Shown here one piece after another: positions 18,209 through 25,805 of a stretch of 56,265 nt of DNA. Where the stretch lies: the NCBI RefSeq assembly GCF_028656935.1, contig NZ_JAMDGZ010000063.1, positions 1-56,265 on the forward strand, in the 5' to 3' direction. The notes under the pieces were generated by a model. It ran no database searches and was not told the DNA's origin. It worked only from the letters and a program-made list of their open reading frames with translations. Position 1 is the first letter of the stretch. Every line of letters starts with the position of its first letter. A program made the translations under genes and the position numbers. Origin of the DNA: Pseudomonas rubra (GTDB taxonomy: Bacteria; Pseudomonadota; Gammaproteobacteria; Pseudomonadales; Pseudomonadaceae).

Positions 18209-18964
18209 ATGATGAAACGCCAGCCTCTCGACGACAGCTTCAAGGTCAACCGCAACCCCGTCACCCTGCGTGAAATCGTCCTCGACAAACTGCGCGGAGC
18301 GATCATGAGCTTCCAGCTGTTGCCCGGAGATCGCCTGGTCGAACGCGACCTGTGCGAGCGTCTTGGCGTCAGCCGCACTTCGGTGCGCGAAGCCCTGCGC
18401 CACCTGGAGTCCGAAGGCCTGGTGGAGTTCGCCGATGCCAAGGGTCCGCGGGTAGCCATCATCACCCTGGAAGACGCCCGCGACATCTACGAGCTGCGTT
18501 GCGTGCTCGAAGGCCTGATCGTCCAGCTGTTCACCTTGAACGCCAAGGCCAAGGACATCCGCGCCCTGGAAAAAGCCCTGGAAGTGAACCGCAAATCCCT
18601 GGAAGAAGGCGAGCTGCAGCAGGTGATCGACTCGGTGCAGGGCTTTTACGATGTGCTGCTTGAAGGCTCGGGCAACCATGTCGCCGCGACCCAGTTGCGC
18701 CAGTTGCAGGCGCGCATCAGCTACTTGCGCGCCACCTCGGTGTCCCAGGAAAACCGCCGCGGCGCCAGCAACCAGGAAATGGAAAAAATCGTCGAAGCGA
18801 TCAAGAGCGGCGACCCGCTGGCCGCCCACCAGGCCTCGGTCGATCACGTGCGCGCCGCTGCCAAGGTGGCACTGGACTACCTGCGCCTGAAACAGAACGA
18901 CAACAGCAAGGTGCGCGACATCGCCGCGCCCATTGCCCTCAAAGAACCCCGCATAGGCCGCTGA
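18209..18964 (+). CDS. GntR family regulator with FCD domain (GntR1)
   Basis: 251 residues. The N-terminal winged helix is near residues 20-85, with GDRLVERDLCERLGVSRTSV as the DNA-reading part. An all-helical FCD ligand domain follows (RDIYELRCVLEGLIVQLF). FCD domains bind small acids and metals through an Asp/His set. The Met pair at 18209/18212 follows the CMD gene by about 41 bp. As the only regulator inside the operon it is the best candidate for the TATTAYGGTATWCCA sites at 14279, 34817 and 35181. Confidence 0.88.
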   Translation: MMKRQPLDDSFKVNRNPVTLREIVLDKLRGAIMSFQLLPGDRLVERDLCERLGVSRTSVREALRHLESEGLVEFADAKGPRVAIITLEDARDIYELRCVLEGLIVQLFTLNAKAKDIRALEKALEVNRKSLEEGELQQVIDSVQGFYDVLLEGSGNHVAATQLRQLQARISYLRATSVSQENRRGASNQEMEKIVEAIKSGDPLAAHQASVDHVRAAAKVALDYLRLKQNDNSKVRDIAAPIALKEPRIGR

Positions 18965-18966
18965 CC

Positions 18967-19530
18967 ATGCCCGCCGTCCCGCGTTACTGCCCGCATTGCA
19001 CTGCCCAGCTGCACCAGGGACGGCCCAGCGGCGACACCCACGAGCGCCTGCTGTGCAACGCCTGTGGCTACATCCACTATGTGAACCCGAAGATCATCGC
19101 CGGCTGCATCATCGAGCAGGACGGCAAGTACCTGCTGTGCCAACGGGCGATCCCGCCGCGCCCGGGCACCTGGACGTTGCCGGCAGGCTTCATGGAAAGC
19201 GGCGAGACGACCGAGCAGGCGGCGCTGCGCGAGCTGTGGGAAGAAAGCGGCGTACGTGGCGAGATCCTCTCGCCCTACTCGATCTTCAGCGTGCCGAGCA
19301 TCAGCGAGGTGTACATCATCTTTCGCGCCACGGCCCTGGAGATCACCGGCCAGTACGGGCCGGAAACCCTCGACTACCGGTTCTTCGCCCCCGAGGACAT
19401 TCCCTGGGACGAGATCTACTACCCGGCAATCCGGCAGATTCTCGAACGCTACATCGAGGAACGACAAGCCGGGGTGTACGGGATCTACATGGGCAACGAC
19501 GACACCGGCAAGGTGCATTTCATCCGTTAA
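18967..19530 (+). CDS. NUDIX hydrolase with N-terminal zinc ribbon
   Basis: 187 residues. A zinc ribbon with C8/C11 and C30/C33 (CPHC and CNAC) precedes the NUDIX fold. The NUDIX box spans about residues 75-97, with the conserved G, E, RE and EE positions (GFMESGETTEQ then RELWEESGV). The zinc-ribbon type includes NudC-like NADH pyrophosphatases, but this protein is shorter and its substrate is open. It starts 2 bp after the GntR1 stop, so it is probably the last gene of the operon. Confidence 0.88.
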   Translation: MPAVPRYCPHCTAQLHQGRPSGDTHERLLCNACGYIHYVNPKIIAGCIIEQDGKYLLCQRAIPPRPGTWTLPAGFMESGETTEQAALRELWEESGVRGEILSPYSIFSVPSISEVYIIFRATALEITGQYGPETLDYRFFAPEDIPWDEIYYPAIRQILERYIEERQAGVYGIYMGNDDTGKVHFIR

Positions 19531-19578
19531 ACCCGCCCCACGGCTGTCCGTCTGCCAGGTGTGGCGCCGTGCCTGGAT

Positions 19579-19595
19579 AGTTTCGTATACCATAT
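19579..19595. promoter_or_regulatory. GntR-type operator, family B copy 1
   Basis: AGTTTCGTATACCATAT. Its reverse complement fits ATATSGTATACGAAAYW, shared with 24916 and 30770. It lies 27 bp before the GntR2 GTG, suggesting autoregulation. A wider inverted repeat GGATA (19575-19579) and TATCC (19593-19597) frames it. Confidence 0.65.
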
Positions 19596-19622
19596 CCAGA
19601 AATAACTTCGGACGACGCCACC

Positions 19623-20294
19623 GTGACCGTACCCCGCCTCAACGCCCCGGACCTGGGCAACACGCCTTCGACCTCGGAGATCATCACCCGTCACCTGCGC
19701 GATGCAATCATTGCCGGGCACTTCGCCGAAGACGAACCGATCCGCCAGGACGACATCGCCCGCCAGTTCAACGTCAGCAAGATCCCGGTGCGCGAAGCGC
19801 TCAAGCGCCTGGAGGCCGAAGGCCTGGTGATGTTCCAGCGCAATCGCGGGGCGATGGTCACACGCATGTCCGAAGCGGAGTTGGCGCAGATGTTCGAAGT
19901 GCGCATGCTGCTTGAGGACAAGGCCCTGCGCCTGGCCATCCCGAACATGACAGACGCGACCTTCGCCCGCGCCGAACGCATCTGCCAGGAGTTCGTCGGC
20001 GAGAACGACGTCGGCCGTTGGGCCGAGCTCAACTGGGAGCTGCACGCCTGCCTGTACGAACCTGCGCAGCGCCCGTTCCTGGTCAACATGATCCGCTCGG
20101 TGAACGATAAGCTGGAGCGCTACCTGCGCATGCAGATGAGCCTGTCGGCCGGCAAGGAGCGCGCCGATCACGAACACCGCGACATCCTCGACGCCTGCCG
20201 AGCCCAGGATGTCGAGCGGGCGGTCCGGCTGCTTGATGAACACATTGCCGGCGTCTGCAAGACCCTCTTCGAGCATTTGCCTCCCACCAAATAA
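19623..20294 (+). CDS. GntR family regulator with FCD domain (GntR2)
   Basis: 223 residues. The winged helix includes RQDDIARQFNVSKIPVREAL and the FCD domain begins at LAQMFEVRMLLEDKALRLA. It starts with GTG 19623, with an autoregulatory-looking site just upstream. It precedes the hydroxyproline epimerase gene by 108 bp on the same strand. The same operator appears before the transporter at 24977 and the deaminase at 30809, so it is probably the local regulator of hydroxyproline uptake and catabolism; the inducer is unknown. Confidence 0.88.
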   Translation: MTVPRLNAPDLGNTPSTSEIITRHLRDAIIAGHFAEDEPIRQDDIARQFNVSKIPVREALKRLEAEGLVMFQRNRGAMVTRMSEAELAQMFEVRMLLEDKALRLAIPNMTDATFARAERICQEFVGENDVGRWAELNWELHACLYEPAQRPFLVNMIRSVNDKLERYLRMQMSLSAGKERADHEHRDILDACRAQDVERAVRLLDEHIAGVCKTLFEHLPPTK

Positions 20295-20402
20295 TGGCAA
20301 CCTGTGCCGATTTCGTCATCGGTGTAGCCTAAAGGCATCAAGCCTGCCCAGCAGGGCACAGGCCACTCTGTCGTTCACTTCCCTGAACGGACGCGGCCTT
20401 CC

Positions 20403-21335
20403 ATGAAACGCATTACCGTGATCGACTCCCATACCGGCGGCGAACCGACCCGCCTGGTCACCGACGGCTTCCCCGACCTTGGCAACGGCAGCATGGCCCA
20501 GCGCCGCCAGCGCCTGGCTGAGGCGCACGACCAATGGCGCACGGCGTGCATGCTCGAGCCGCGCGGCAGCGATGTGCTGGTCGGCGCGCTGTTGTGCGAG
20601 CCGGTGGAGCCAAGCGCCTGCGCCGGGGTGATCTTCTTCAACAACACCGGTTACCTGGGCATGTGCGGCCACGGCACTATCGGCCTGGTGGCGTCGCTGG
20701 CGCACCTGGGCCGGATCGGCCCGGGCGTGCACCGCATCGAAACCCCGGTCGGCACCGTGCAGGCGACTCTGCACGAGGACCACTCGGTCAGCGTGCGTAA
20801 TGTGCCAGCCTACCGCTACCGCAAGGACCTGGCACTGGAGGTGCCGGGCTTTGGCCAGGTGGTCGGCGATGTGGCCTGGGGCGGCAACTGGTTCTTCCTG
20901 ATTGCCGAGCACGGCCAGCGGGTCGCCGCTGACAACATCGAAGCGCTGACCGCATACACCTACGCCGTGCAGCAGGCGCTGGAAGATCAAGACATCCGTG
21001 GCGAAGACGGCGGCCTGATCGATCATATCGAACTGTTCGCAGGCGACCCGGCCGCCGACAGCCGCAACTTTGTACTTTGCCCCGGCAAAGCCTACGACCG
21101 CTCGCCCTGCGGCACCGGCACCAGCGCCAAGCTCGCCTGCCTTGCCGCCGACGGCAAGCTACAACCAGGGCAGACCTGGCGCCAGGCCAGCGTCATCGGC
21201 AGTACCTTCGAAGGCTCGTTCGAGGCCGACGGCGAGCGCATCATCCCGACCATCCGCGGCCGTGCGCACATCAGCGCCGAGGCCACACTGATCCTCCAGG
21301 AAGACGACCCCTTCGCCTGGGGCATTCGCCCGTGA
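20403..21335 (+). CDS. lhpA: 4-hydroxyproline 2-epimerase
   Basis: 310 residues of the proline racemase family with both active-site Cys: C88 in MCGHGT and C236 in DRSPCGTGTS. The Cys/Cys pair and the neighbouring D-hydroxyproline dehydrogenase genes support epimerisation of trans-4-hydroxy-L-proline to cis-4-hydroxy-D-proline. The start MKRITVIDSHTGGEP is the usual N-terminus. Its stop overlaps the GTG of the next gene by 3 bp. It is the first step of the hydroxyproline route encoded here. Confidence 0.92.
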   Translation: MKRITVIDSHTGGEPTRLVTDGFPDLGNGSMAQRRQRLAEAHDQWRTACMLEPRGSDVLVGALLCEPVEPSACAGVIFFNNTGYLGMCGHGTIGLVASLAHLGRIGPGVHRIETPVGTVQATLHEDHSVSVRNVPAYRYRKDLALEVPGFGQVVGDVAWGGNWFFLIAEHGQRVAADNIEALTAYTYAVQQALEDQDIRGEDGGLIDHIELFAGDPAADSRNFVLCPGKAYDRSPCGTGTSAKLACLAADGKLQPGQTWRQASVIGSTFEGSFEADGERIIPTIRGRAHISAEATLILQEDDPFAWGIRP

Positions 21336-22447
21336 GCAGCACTACCGCCGCCGATGTGATCGTGATTGGCGCCGGTATCATCGGCGCCGCCTGCGCGCAA
21401 TCGCTGGCCGCCCGTGGCCTGCGCGTGCTGGTGCTGGATGCCGGGCTGCATGGCGCCACCGCCGCCGGCATGGGCCACTTGCTGGTGCTCGACGACAATC
21501 CCGCGGAGCTGGCGCTCAGCCAATACTCGCTGCAACGCTGGCGCGAACTGGCCCCGCGACTGCCAGAGGCCTGCGCCTACCGCAGCAACGGTACCCTGTG
21601 GCTTGCGGCCAACGCCGAAGAAATGGCCGTGGCCGAGCACAAATTCAACGTCCTGCAAGCACAGGGTGTGACCTGCGAGCTGGTCGCCGGACGCGCCGTG
21701 CGCCAGCGCGAACCGGCCCTGCGCGAAGGGCTGGAAGGCGGTCTGCTGATCAACGACGACGGCATCCTCTATGCCCCTGCCACTGCCGGCTGGATGCTAG
21801 AAACAACAGGAATCGATCAGCGTCGGGCGCGGGTTAGCGCAGTAGAGGGCAATCGCGTGCGCCTCGACAGCGGCCAGTGGCTGAGCGCCGAGGCCGTGGT
21901 GCTGGCCAACGGCATCCAGGCCGTTGACCTGTGCCCGGAGCTGCCCATCGAGCCGAAGAAAGGCCACCTGCTGATCACCGACCGCTACCCCGGCACCGTC
22001 ACCCATACCCTGGTGGAGCTGGGCTACGTGACCAGCGCGCATAACGCCAGCGGCCCATCGACTGCGTGCAATATCCAGCCGCGCCCGACCGGCCAGCTGT
22101 TCATCGGCGCTTCACGCCAGTTCGGCACCACCGACCCGGCCGTGGAAGGCTGGATGCTCGCGCGCATGCTCAAACGCGCGACCGAGTACATGCCGGACCT
22201 GGCCAACCTCAACGGCATCCGCGCCTGGACCGGCTTTCGCGCCGCCAGCCCCGATGGCCTGCCACTGGTGGGCCGCCATCCGCAGCAGGATGGCCTGTGG
22301 CTGGCGGTCGGTCATGAAGGGCTGGGCGTTACCACCGCACCGGCAACCGCCGACCTGCTGAGCGCACAACTGTTCGACGAAACGCCGCCGCTGGCGGCCT
22401 GCCCCTATCTGCCAGATCGTTTCCTCGGAGCTCTCGCCCATGCCTGA
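21332..22447 (+). CDS. lhpB: D-hydroxyproline dehydrogenase beta-type subunit (FAD-dependent oxidoreductase)
   Basis: 371 residues of the DAO superfamily. The Rossmann FAD motif is VIVIGAGIIGAACAQSLAARG near residue 8, and GLPLVGRHPQQDGLWLAVGHEG is the C-terminal FAD motif. In heteromeric D-hydroxyproline dehydrogenases this subunit oxidises cis-4-hydroxy-D-proline to pyrroline-4-hydroxy-2-carboxylate. GTG 21332 overlaps the lhpA stop; the next gene overlaps its end by 8 bp. All three subunits needed for the complex are adjacent. Confidence 0.88.
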   Translation: MSSTTAADVIVIGAGIIGAACAQSLAARGLRVLVLDAGLHGATAAGMGHLLVLDDNPAELALSQYSLQRWRELAPRLPEACAYRSNGTLWLAANAEEMAVAEHKFNVLQAQGVTCELVAGRAVRQREPALREGLEGGLLINDDGILYAPATAGWMLETTGIDQRRARVSAVEGNRVRLDSGQWLSAEAVVLANGIQAVDLCPELPIEPKKGHLLITDRYPGTVTHTLVELGYVTSAHNASGPSTACNIQPRPTGQLFIGASRQFGTTDPAVEGWMLARMLKRATEYMPDLANLNGIRAWTGFRAASPDGLPLVGRHPQQDGLWLAVGHEGLGVTTAPATADLLSAQLFDETPPLAACPYLPDRFLGALAHA

Positions 22448-22676
22448 CCTGACCCTCGATGGCCGCCCGCTGCACGTGGCTGCCGGTACCAGCGTGGCCG
22501 CAGCCCTAGCGCTGGGCGGCGATGGCTGCTCGCGCACCTCGGTCAGTGGCCAACGCCGCGCACCGCTGTGCGGCATGGGCATTTGCCAGGAGTGCCGGGT
22601 GAGCATCGACGGCCGTCGGCGCCTGGCCTGCCAGACCCTGTGCCGCGATGGCATGCAGGTGGAGACCCGGCCATGA
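22440..22676 (+). CDS. (2Fe-2S)-binding gamma-type subunit of D-hydroxyproline dehydrogenase
   Basis: 78 residues. The Cys pattern PLCGMGICQECRV plus a later CQTLC is the 2Fe-2S ferredoxin-like motif of the small HcnA/SoxA-type subunit. It links the two flavoproteins electronically. It overlaps lhpB by 8 bp and the alpha-type subunit by 4 bp (ATGA), so the three are translationally coupled. Confidence 0.9.
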   Translation: MPDLTLDGRPLHVAAGTSVAAALALGGDGCSRTSVSGQRRAPLCGMGICQECRVSIDGRRRLACQTLCRDGMQVETRP

Positions 22677-23929
22677 ACGAACACGCCAACCTGCTGATCA
22701 TTGGCGCCGGCCCCGCCGGGCTGAGCGCGGCCCTGGCCGCCGCGCCCAGGGCCAAACGCATCGTGCTGCTCGACGACAACCCGCTGCCGGGCGGGCAGAT
22801 CTGGCGCGACGGGCCCCAGGCCAAAGTACCCGGTCAGGCGCGCCGACTGCGCGAGCAAGTGCTCGCCTGCGCCAATGTGCACTGGCACAGCAGCACCCGG
22901 GTGATCGCCAACCCCGCCCCGAACACCCTGCTGCTGGAGAACGCCGAGCGCGGCTGGCAGATCGACTACGACTGCGTGATTCTCTGTACCGGCGCCCGCG
23001 AACTGCTGCTGCCCTTCCCCGGCTGGACGCTGCCTGGCGTGACCGGCGCCGGTGGCTTGCAGGCCTTGATCAAGGCCGGCCTGCCGGTACGTGACCAAGG
23101 TATTGTCATCGCTGGCAGCGGCCCCTTGCTGCTGGCCAGTGCAGCCACCGCCAAAAGCAATGGCGCCCGGGTACTGCGCATTGCCGAACAGGCCTCGCCT
23201 GCCGCCATCGCCAGCTTCGCCGCACAGTTGCCGCGCTGGCCGCACAAGCTGCTGCAGTCGATCAGCCTGTTCGACCGCCAGTACCGCAGCGCCAGCCATG
23301 TACTGGCCGCCTTGGGCCGCGATCGGCTTGAAGGCGTGCGCCTGAAACAAAATGGCAAGGTGGTGGAAATAGCCTGTGATCGACTGGCCTGCGGCTTCGG
23401 TCTGATCCCCAACATCCAGCTCGCCCAGGCACTGGGCTGCGCCGTGGAGCGACAGGCCGTTGCCGTCGACAGCTGGCAGGCGACGTCGCAGCCTTGCGTT
23501 TACGCGGCAGGCGAATGCACCGGTTTCGGCGGCAGCGAGCGGGCCTTGGTTGAAGGTGCTATCGCAGGTCATGCTGCGGTCGGCAATCGCCAGGCGGCGC
23601 AGCGGCTGTGGCACCGCCGCGCGCGCTGGCAGGGTTTTGCCAACGCGCTGAACACGGCCTTCGCCCTGGACCCTGCGCTCAAGTCGCTGGCCGACTCCGA
23701 CACCCTGGTGTGCCGCTGCGAAGACGTGCCCTATGCTGCCCTCACCGGGCACAGCGACTGGCGCCAGGCCAAGCTGGCCAGCCGCTGCGGCATGGGCGCC
23801 TGCCAGGGCAGGATCTGCGGTGCGGCCACCGAGCACCTGTTCGGCTGGCAACCTTCGGCGCCGCGCCCGCCGTTCAGCCCGGCGCGAATCGATACCCTGC
23901 TGTGCCTGGAACACACCCGCGACGCTTGA
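22673..23929 (+). CDS. alpha-type FAD subunit of D-hydroxyproline dehydrogenase (HcnB/SoxA-like)
   Basis: 418 residues. The N-terminal FAD site LLIIGAGPAGLSAALAAA and the second dinucleotide site IVIAGSGPLLLASAA show a pyridine-nucleotide-disulfide-type flavoprotein. The C-terminus carries a BFD-like 2Fe-2S motif, with Cys in VCRCEDV and CGMGACQGRICG. Homologues form the alpha subunit of opine, hydrogen cyanide and D-hydroxyproline dehydrogenases. It ends the lhpA-lhpB-gamma-alpha block; the PAS-AraC gene follows at 57 bp. Confidence 0.88.
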   Translation: MNEHANLLIIGAGPAGLSAALAAAPRAKRIVLLDDNPLPGGQIWRDGPQAKVPGQARRLREQVLACANVHWHSSTRVIANPAPNTLLLENAERGWQIDYDCVILCTGARELLLPFPGWTLPGVTGAGGLQALIKAGLPVRDQGIVIAGSGPLLLASAATAKSNGARVLRIAEQASPAAIASFAAQLPRWPHKLLQSISLFDRQYRSASHVLAALGRDRLEGVRLKQNGKVVEIACDRLACGFGLIPNIQLAQALGCAVERQAVAVDSWQATSQPCVYAAGECTGFGGSERALVEGAIAGHAAVGNRQAAQRLWHRRARWQGFANALNTAFALDPALKSLADSDTLVCRCEDVPYAALTGHSDWRQAKLASRCGMGACQGRICGAATEHLFGWQPSAPRPPFSPARIDTLLCLEHTRDA

Positions 23930-23985
23930 GGTAAGCACCGGGGGCGCCCTATGATCCGGACGGACGCCCCCGGGACCTTTGCGCC

Positions 23986-24735
23986 ATGCACGCCACGCTC
24001 AACCACTTCGCGCCCTGCGATCTGCCGACCCTGCTCAGCAGCCTGCAACCCATCGCGCCGCTGCTCGACACGCTCAACGATGTGGTGTTCTTCATCAAGG
24101 ACCGCGAGGCGCGCTACGCCTTCGTCAACCAGACCCTGGCCCGGCGCTGCGGGCGCAAGCACTGCCAAGACCTGCTCGGGCTCACCGCCGAGCACGTCTT
24201 CCCCGCCCGCTTCGGCCCGCTCTACACCGAGCAGGACCGCCGCGTGCTCAGCAGTGGCCGGGAGCTGTCCGACCAGCTCGAACTGCACCTGTACTTCGGC
24301 AACCAGCCGATCTGGTGCCTGACCCACAAACGTGCGCTCAAGGATGGCGCCGGTAACATCGTCGGCCTCGCCGGTATCTCCCGCGACCTGCAATTGCCCC
24401 AGTCCAACCACCCGGCGTTTCACAAGCTGGCCGCGGTCGATGGGCATATCCGCGCCCACTTCAGCCGCCCCATCAGCCTTGCCGAACTGACCGCCATCGC
24501 CGGGCTGTCGGTGGCGCAGCTGGAGCGCCAGTGCAAACGCATCTTTCAGCTCACGCCGCGGCAGATGATTCACAAGGCGCGGCTGGAAGAAGCCTCGCGC
24601 CTGCTGCAAGACCTTGAGCTGCCGATCACCGACATCGCCCTGCGCTGCGGTTACACCGACCACAGTGCCTTCAGCCGGCAGTTTCGCGCCCTCACCGGGC
24701 TTTCACCCAGCCAGTACCGCGACAGCCAACGCTGA
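23986..24735 (+). CDS. AraC-family regulator with N-terminal PAS domain
   Basis: 249 residues. Residues 25-140 are a PAS domain (TLNDVVFFIKDREARYAFVNQ through GNIVGLAGISRDL), where most AraC proteins have a cupin or other sensor. Residues 150-245 are a complete AraC DNA-binding region with two HTHs (LAELTAIAGLSVAQLERQCK and ITDIALRCGYTDHSAFSRQF). It sits inside the hydroxyproline cluster, where P. aeruginosa has an AraC activator (LhpR), and is the best counterpart here. The PAS ligand is unknown. Confidence 0.87.
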   Translation: MHATLNHFAPCDLPTLLSSLQPIAPLLDTLNDVVFFIKDREARYAFVNQTLARRCGRKHCQDLLGLTAEHVFPARFGPLYTEQDRRVLSSGRELSDQLELHLYFGNQPIWCLTHKRALKDGAGNIVGLAGISRDLQLPQSNHPAFHKLAAVDGHIRAHFSRPISLAELTAIAGLSVAQLERQCKRIFQLTPRQMIHKARLEEASRLLQDLELPITDIALRCGYTDHSAFSRQFRALTGLSPSQYRDSQR

Positions 24736-24915
24736 GTGTTCCTTTAGTGGGCGCTGCGCGCAGGCAGTGCTCCGATATGTAACACCTGTGCAGCGCTCAT
24801 CGCGCGGCAGTCAAATCCCTCCTGACAACCTGCGTGTGCTTCAGGCGCCCTAGCTCACGGGCTTAAGGATTATTCCTGCGTCCAGAGACAAACAGGCACG
24901 GCCGTTGCTAATAAA

Positions 24916-24945
24916 ATATCGTATACGAAATTACCAATACGATAT
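24916..24945. promoter_or_regulatory. GntR-type operator, family B copy 2, with a second imperfect site
   Basis: ATATCGTATACGAAATT (24916-24932) is followed by an inverted imperfect copy (TTACCAATACGATAT, 24931-24945). It lies 31 bp before the transporter's substrate-binding protein gene. A 241-bp gap (24736-24976) separates this gene from the AraC gene and contains little else recognisable. Confidence 0.65.
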
Positions 24946-24976
24946 CCAACAGCACTTACCCAACCACGAGGCACCT

Positions 24977-25795
24977 ATGAAAAACCGCACATTTGCCGTA
25001 GCCCTCAGCGCTGTTCTCAGTACCGCCTGCATTGCCAACGCCCAGGCCGACAAACTCGACGACATCATCGGTTCAGGCAAGCTGCGCTGCGCCGTGACCC
25101 TGGACTTCCCACCCATGGGCTTTCGCGATGCAGCCAACAAGCCCGCAGGCTTCGACGTCGACTACTGCAGCGACCTGGCGAAGGTGCTGGGGGTCGAGCC
25201 CGAAGTGGTCGAAACGCCCTTCCCCGACCGCATCCCGGCGCTGATCTCCGGCCGCGCCGACGTGATCGTGGCGTCCACCTCCGACACCCTTGAGCGGGCC
25301 AAGACCGTCGGCCTGACCGTGCCCTACTTCGCCTTCCAGATGGTGGTGCTGACCCGCGACAATACCGGCATCAACAATTTCGACGACCTCAAGGGCAAAG
25401 CCCTGGGCAACACCAGCGGCACCTATGAAGCCATTGCCCTGGAGAAAGATGTGAAAAGCTGGGGCAGCGGCACCTTCCGCGCCTACCAGTCGCAGAACGA
25501 CACCCTGCTGGCGGTCGCCCAGGGGCACATCGACGCCACCGTGGTCACCAACACCGTCGCCGCAGCCACCCTCAAGTCCGGCAAGTACAAGAACCTCAAG
25601 GTCGCCGGCAATGCCCCCTACGTGATCGACTACGTATCGCTGGGCGCCAAGCGCAACGAGTATGGCCTGTTGCGCTACCTGGACCTGTTCGTCAACCAGC
25701 AGGTGCGCACCGGGCGCTACAACGAACTGTTCACCAAGTGGGTGGGCACTGAAATCGCCCCGACCGACCTGACCGTGCCAAAGGTCTACTACTGA
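24977..25795 (+). CDS. amino-acid ABC transporter substrate-binding protein (hydroxyproline uptake)
   Basis: 272 residues with a signal peptide (MKNRTFAVALSAVLSTACIA then NAQA) and the family-3 solute-binding fold (GKLRCAVTLDFPPMGFRD, DVIVASTSDTLERA). The family binds polar amino acids in the periplasm. It starts at ATG 24977, just after a family B operator. The permease and ATPase genes follow after the AcnX gene. Hydroxyproline specificity is inferred from the cluster. Confidence 0.88.
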   Translation: MKNRTFAVALSAVLSTACIANAQADKLDDIIGSGKLRCAVTLDFPPMGFRDAANKPAGFDVDYCSDLAKVLGVEPEVVETPFPDRIPALISGRADVIVASTSDTLERAKTVGLTVPYFAFQMVVLTRDNTGINNFDDLKGKALGNTSGTYEAIALEKDVKSWGSGTFRAYQSQNDTLLAVAQGHIDATVVTNTVAAATLKSGKYKNLKVAGNAPYVIDYVSLGAKRNEYGLLRYLDLFVNQQVRTGRYNELFTKWVGTEIAPTDLTVPKVYY

Positions 25796-25805
25796 GGTGG
25801 GCAGC

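Noticed and set aside
22112..23938. 608-codon open frame on the minus strand
   Set aside because: It is antisense to the D-hydroxyproline dehydrogenase subunit genes and has no recognisable domain.
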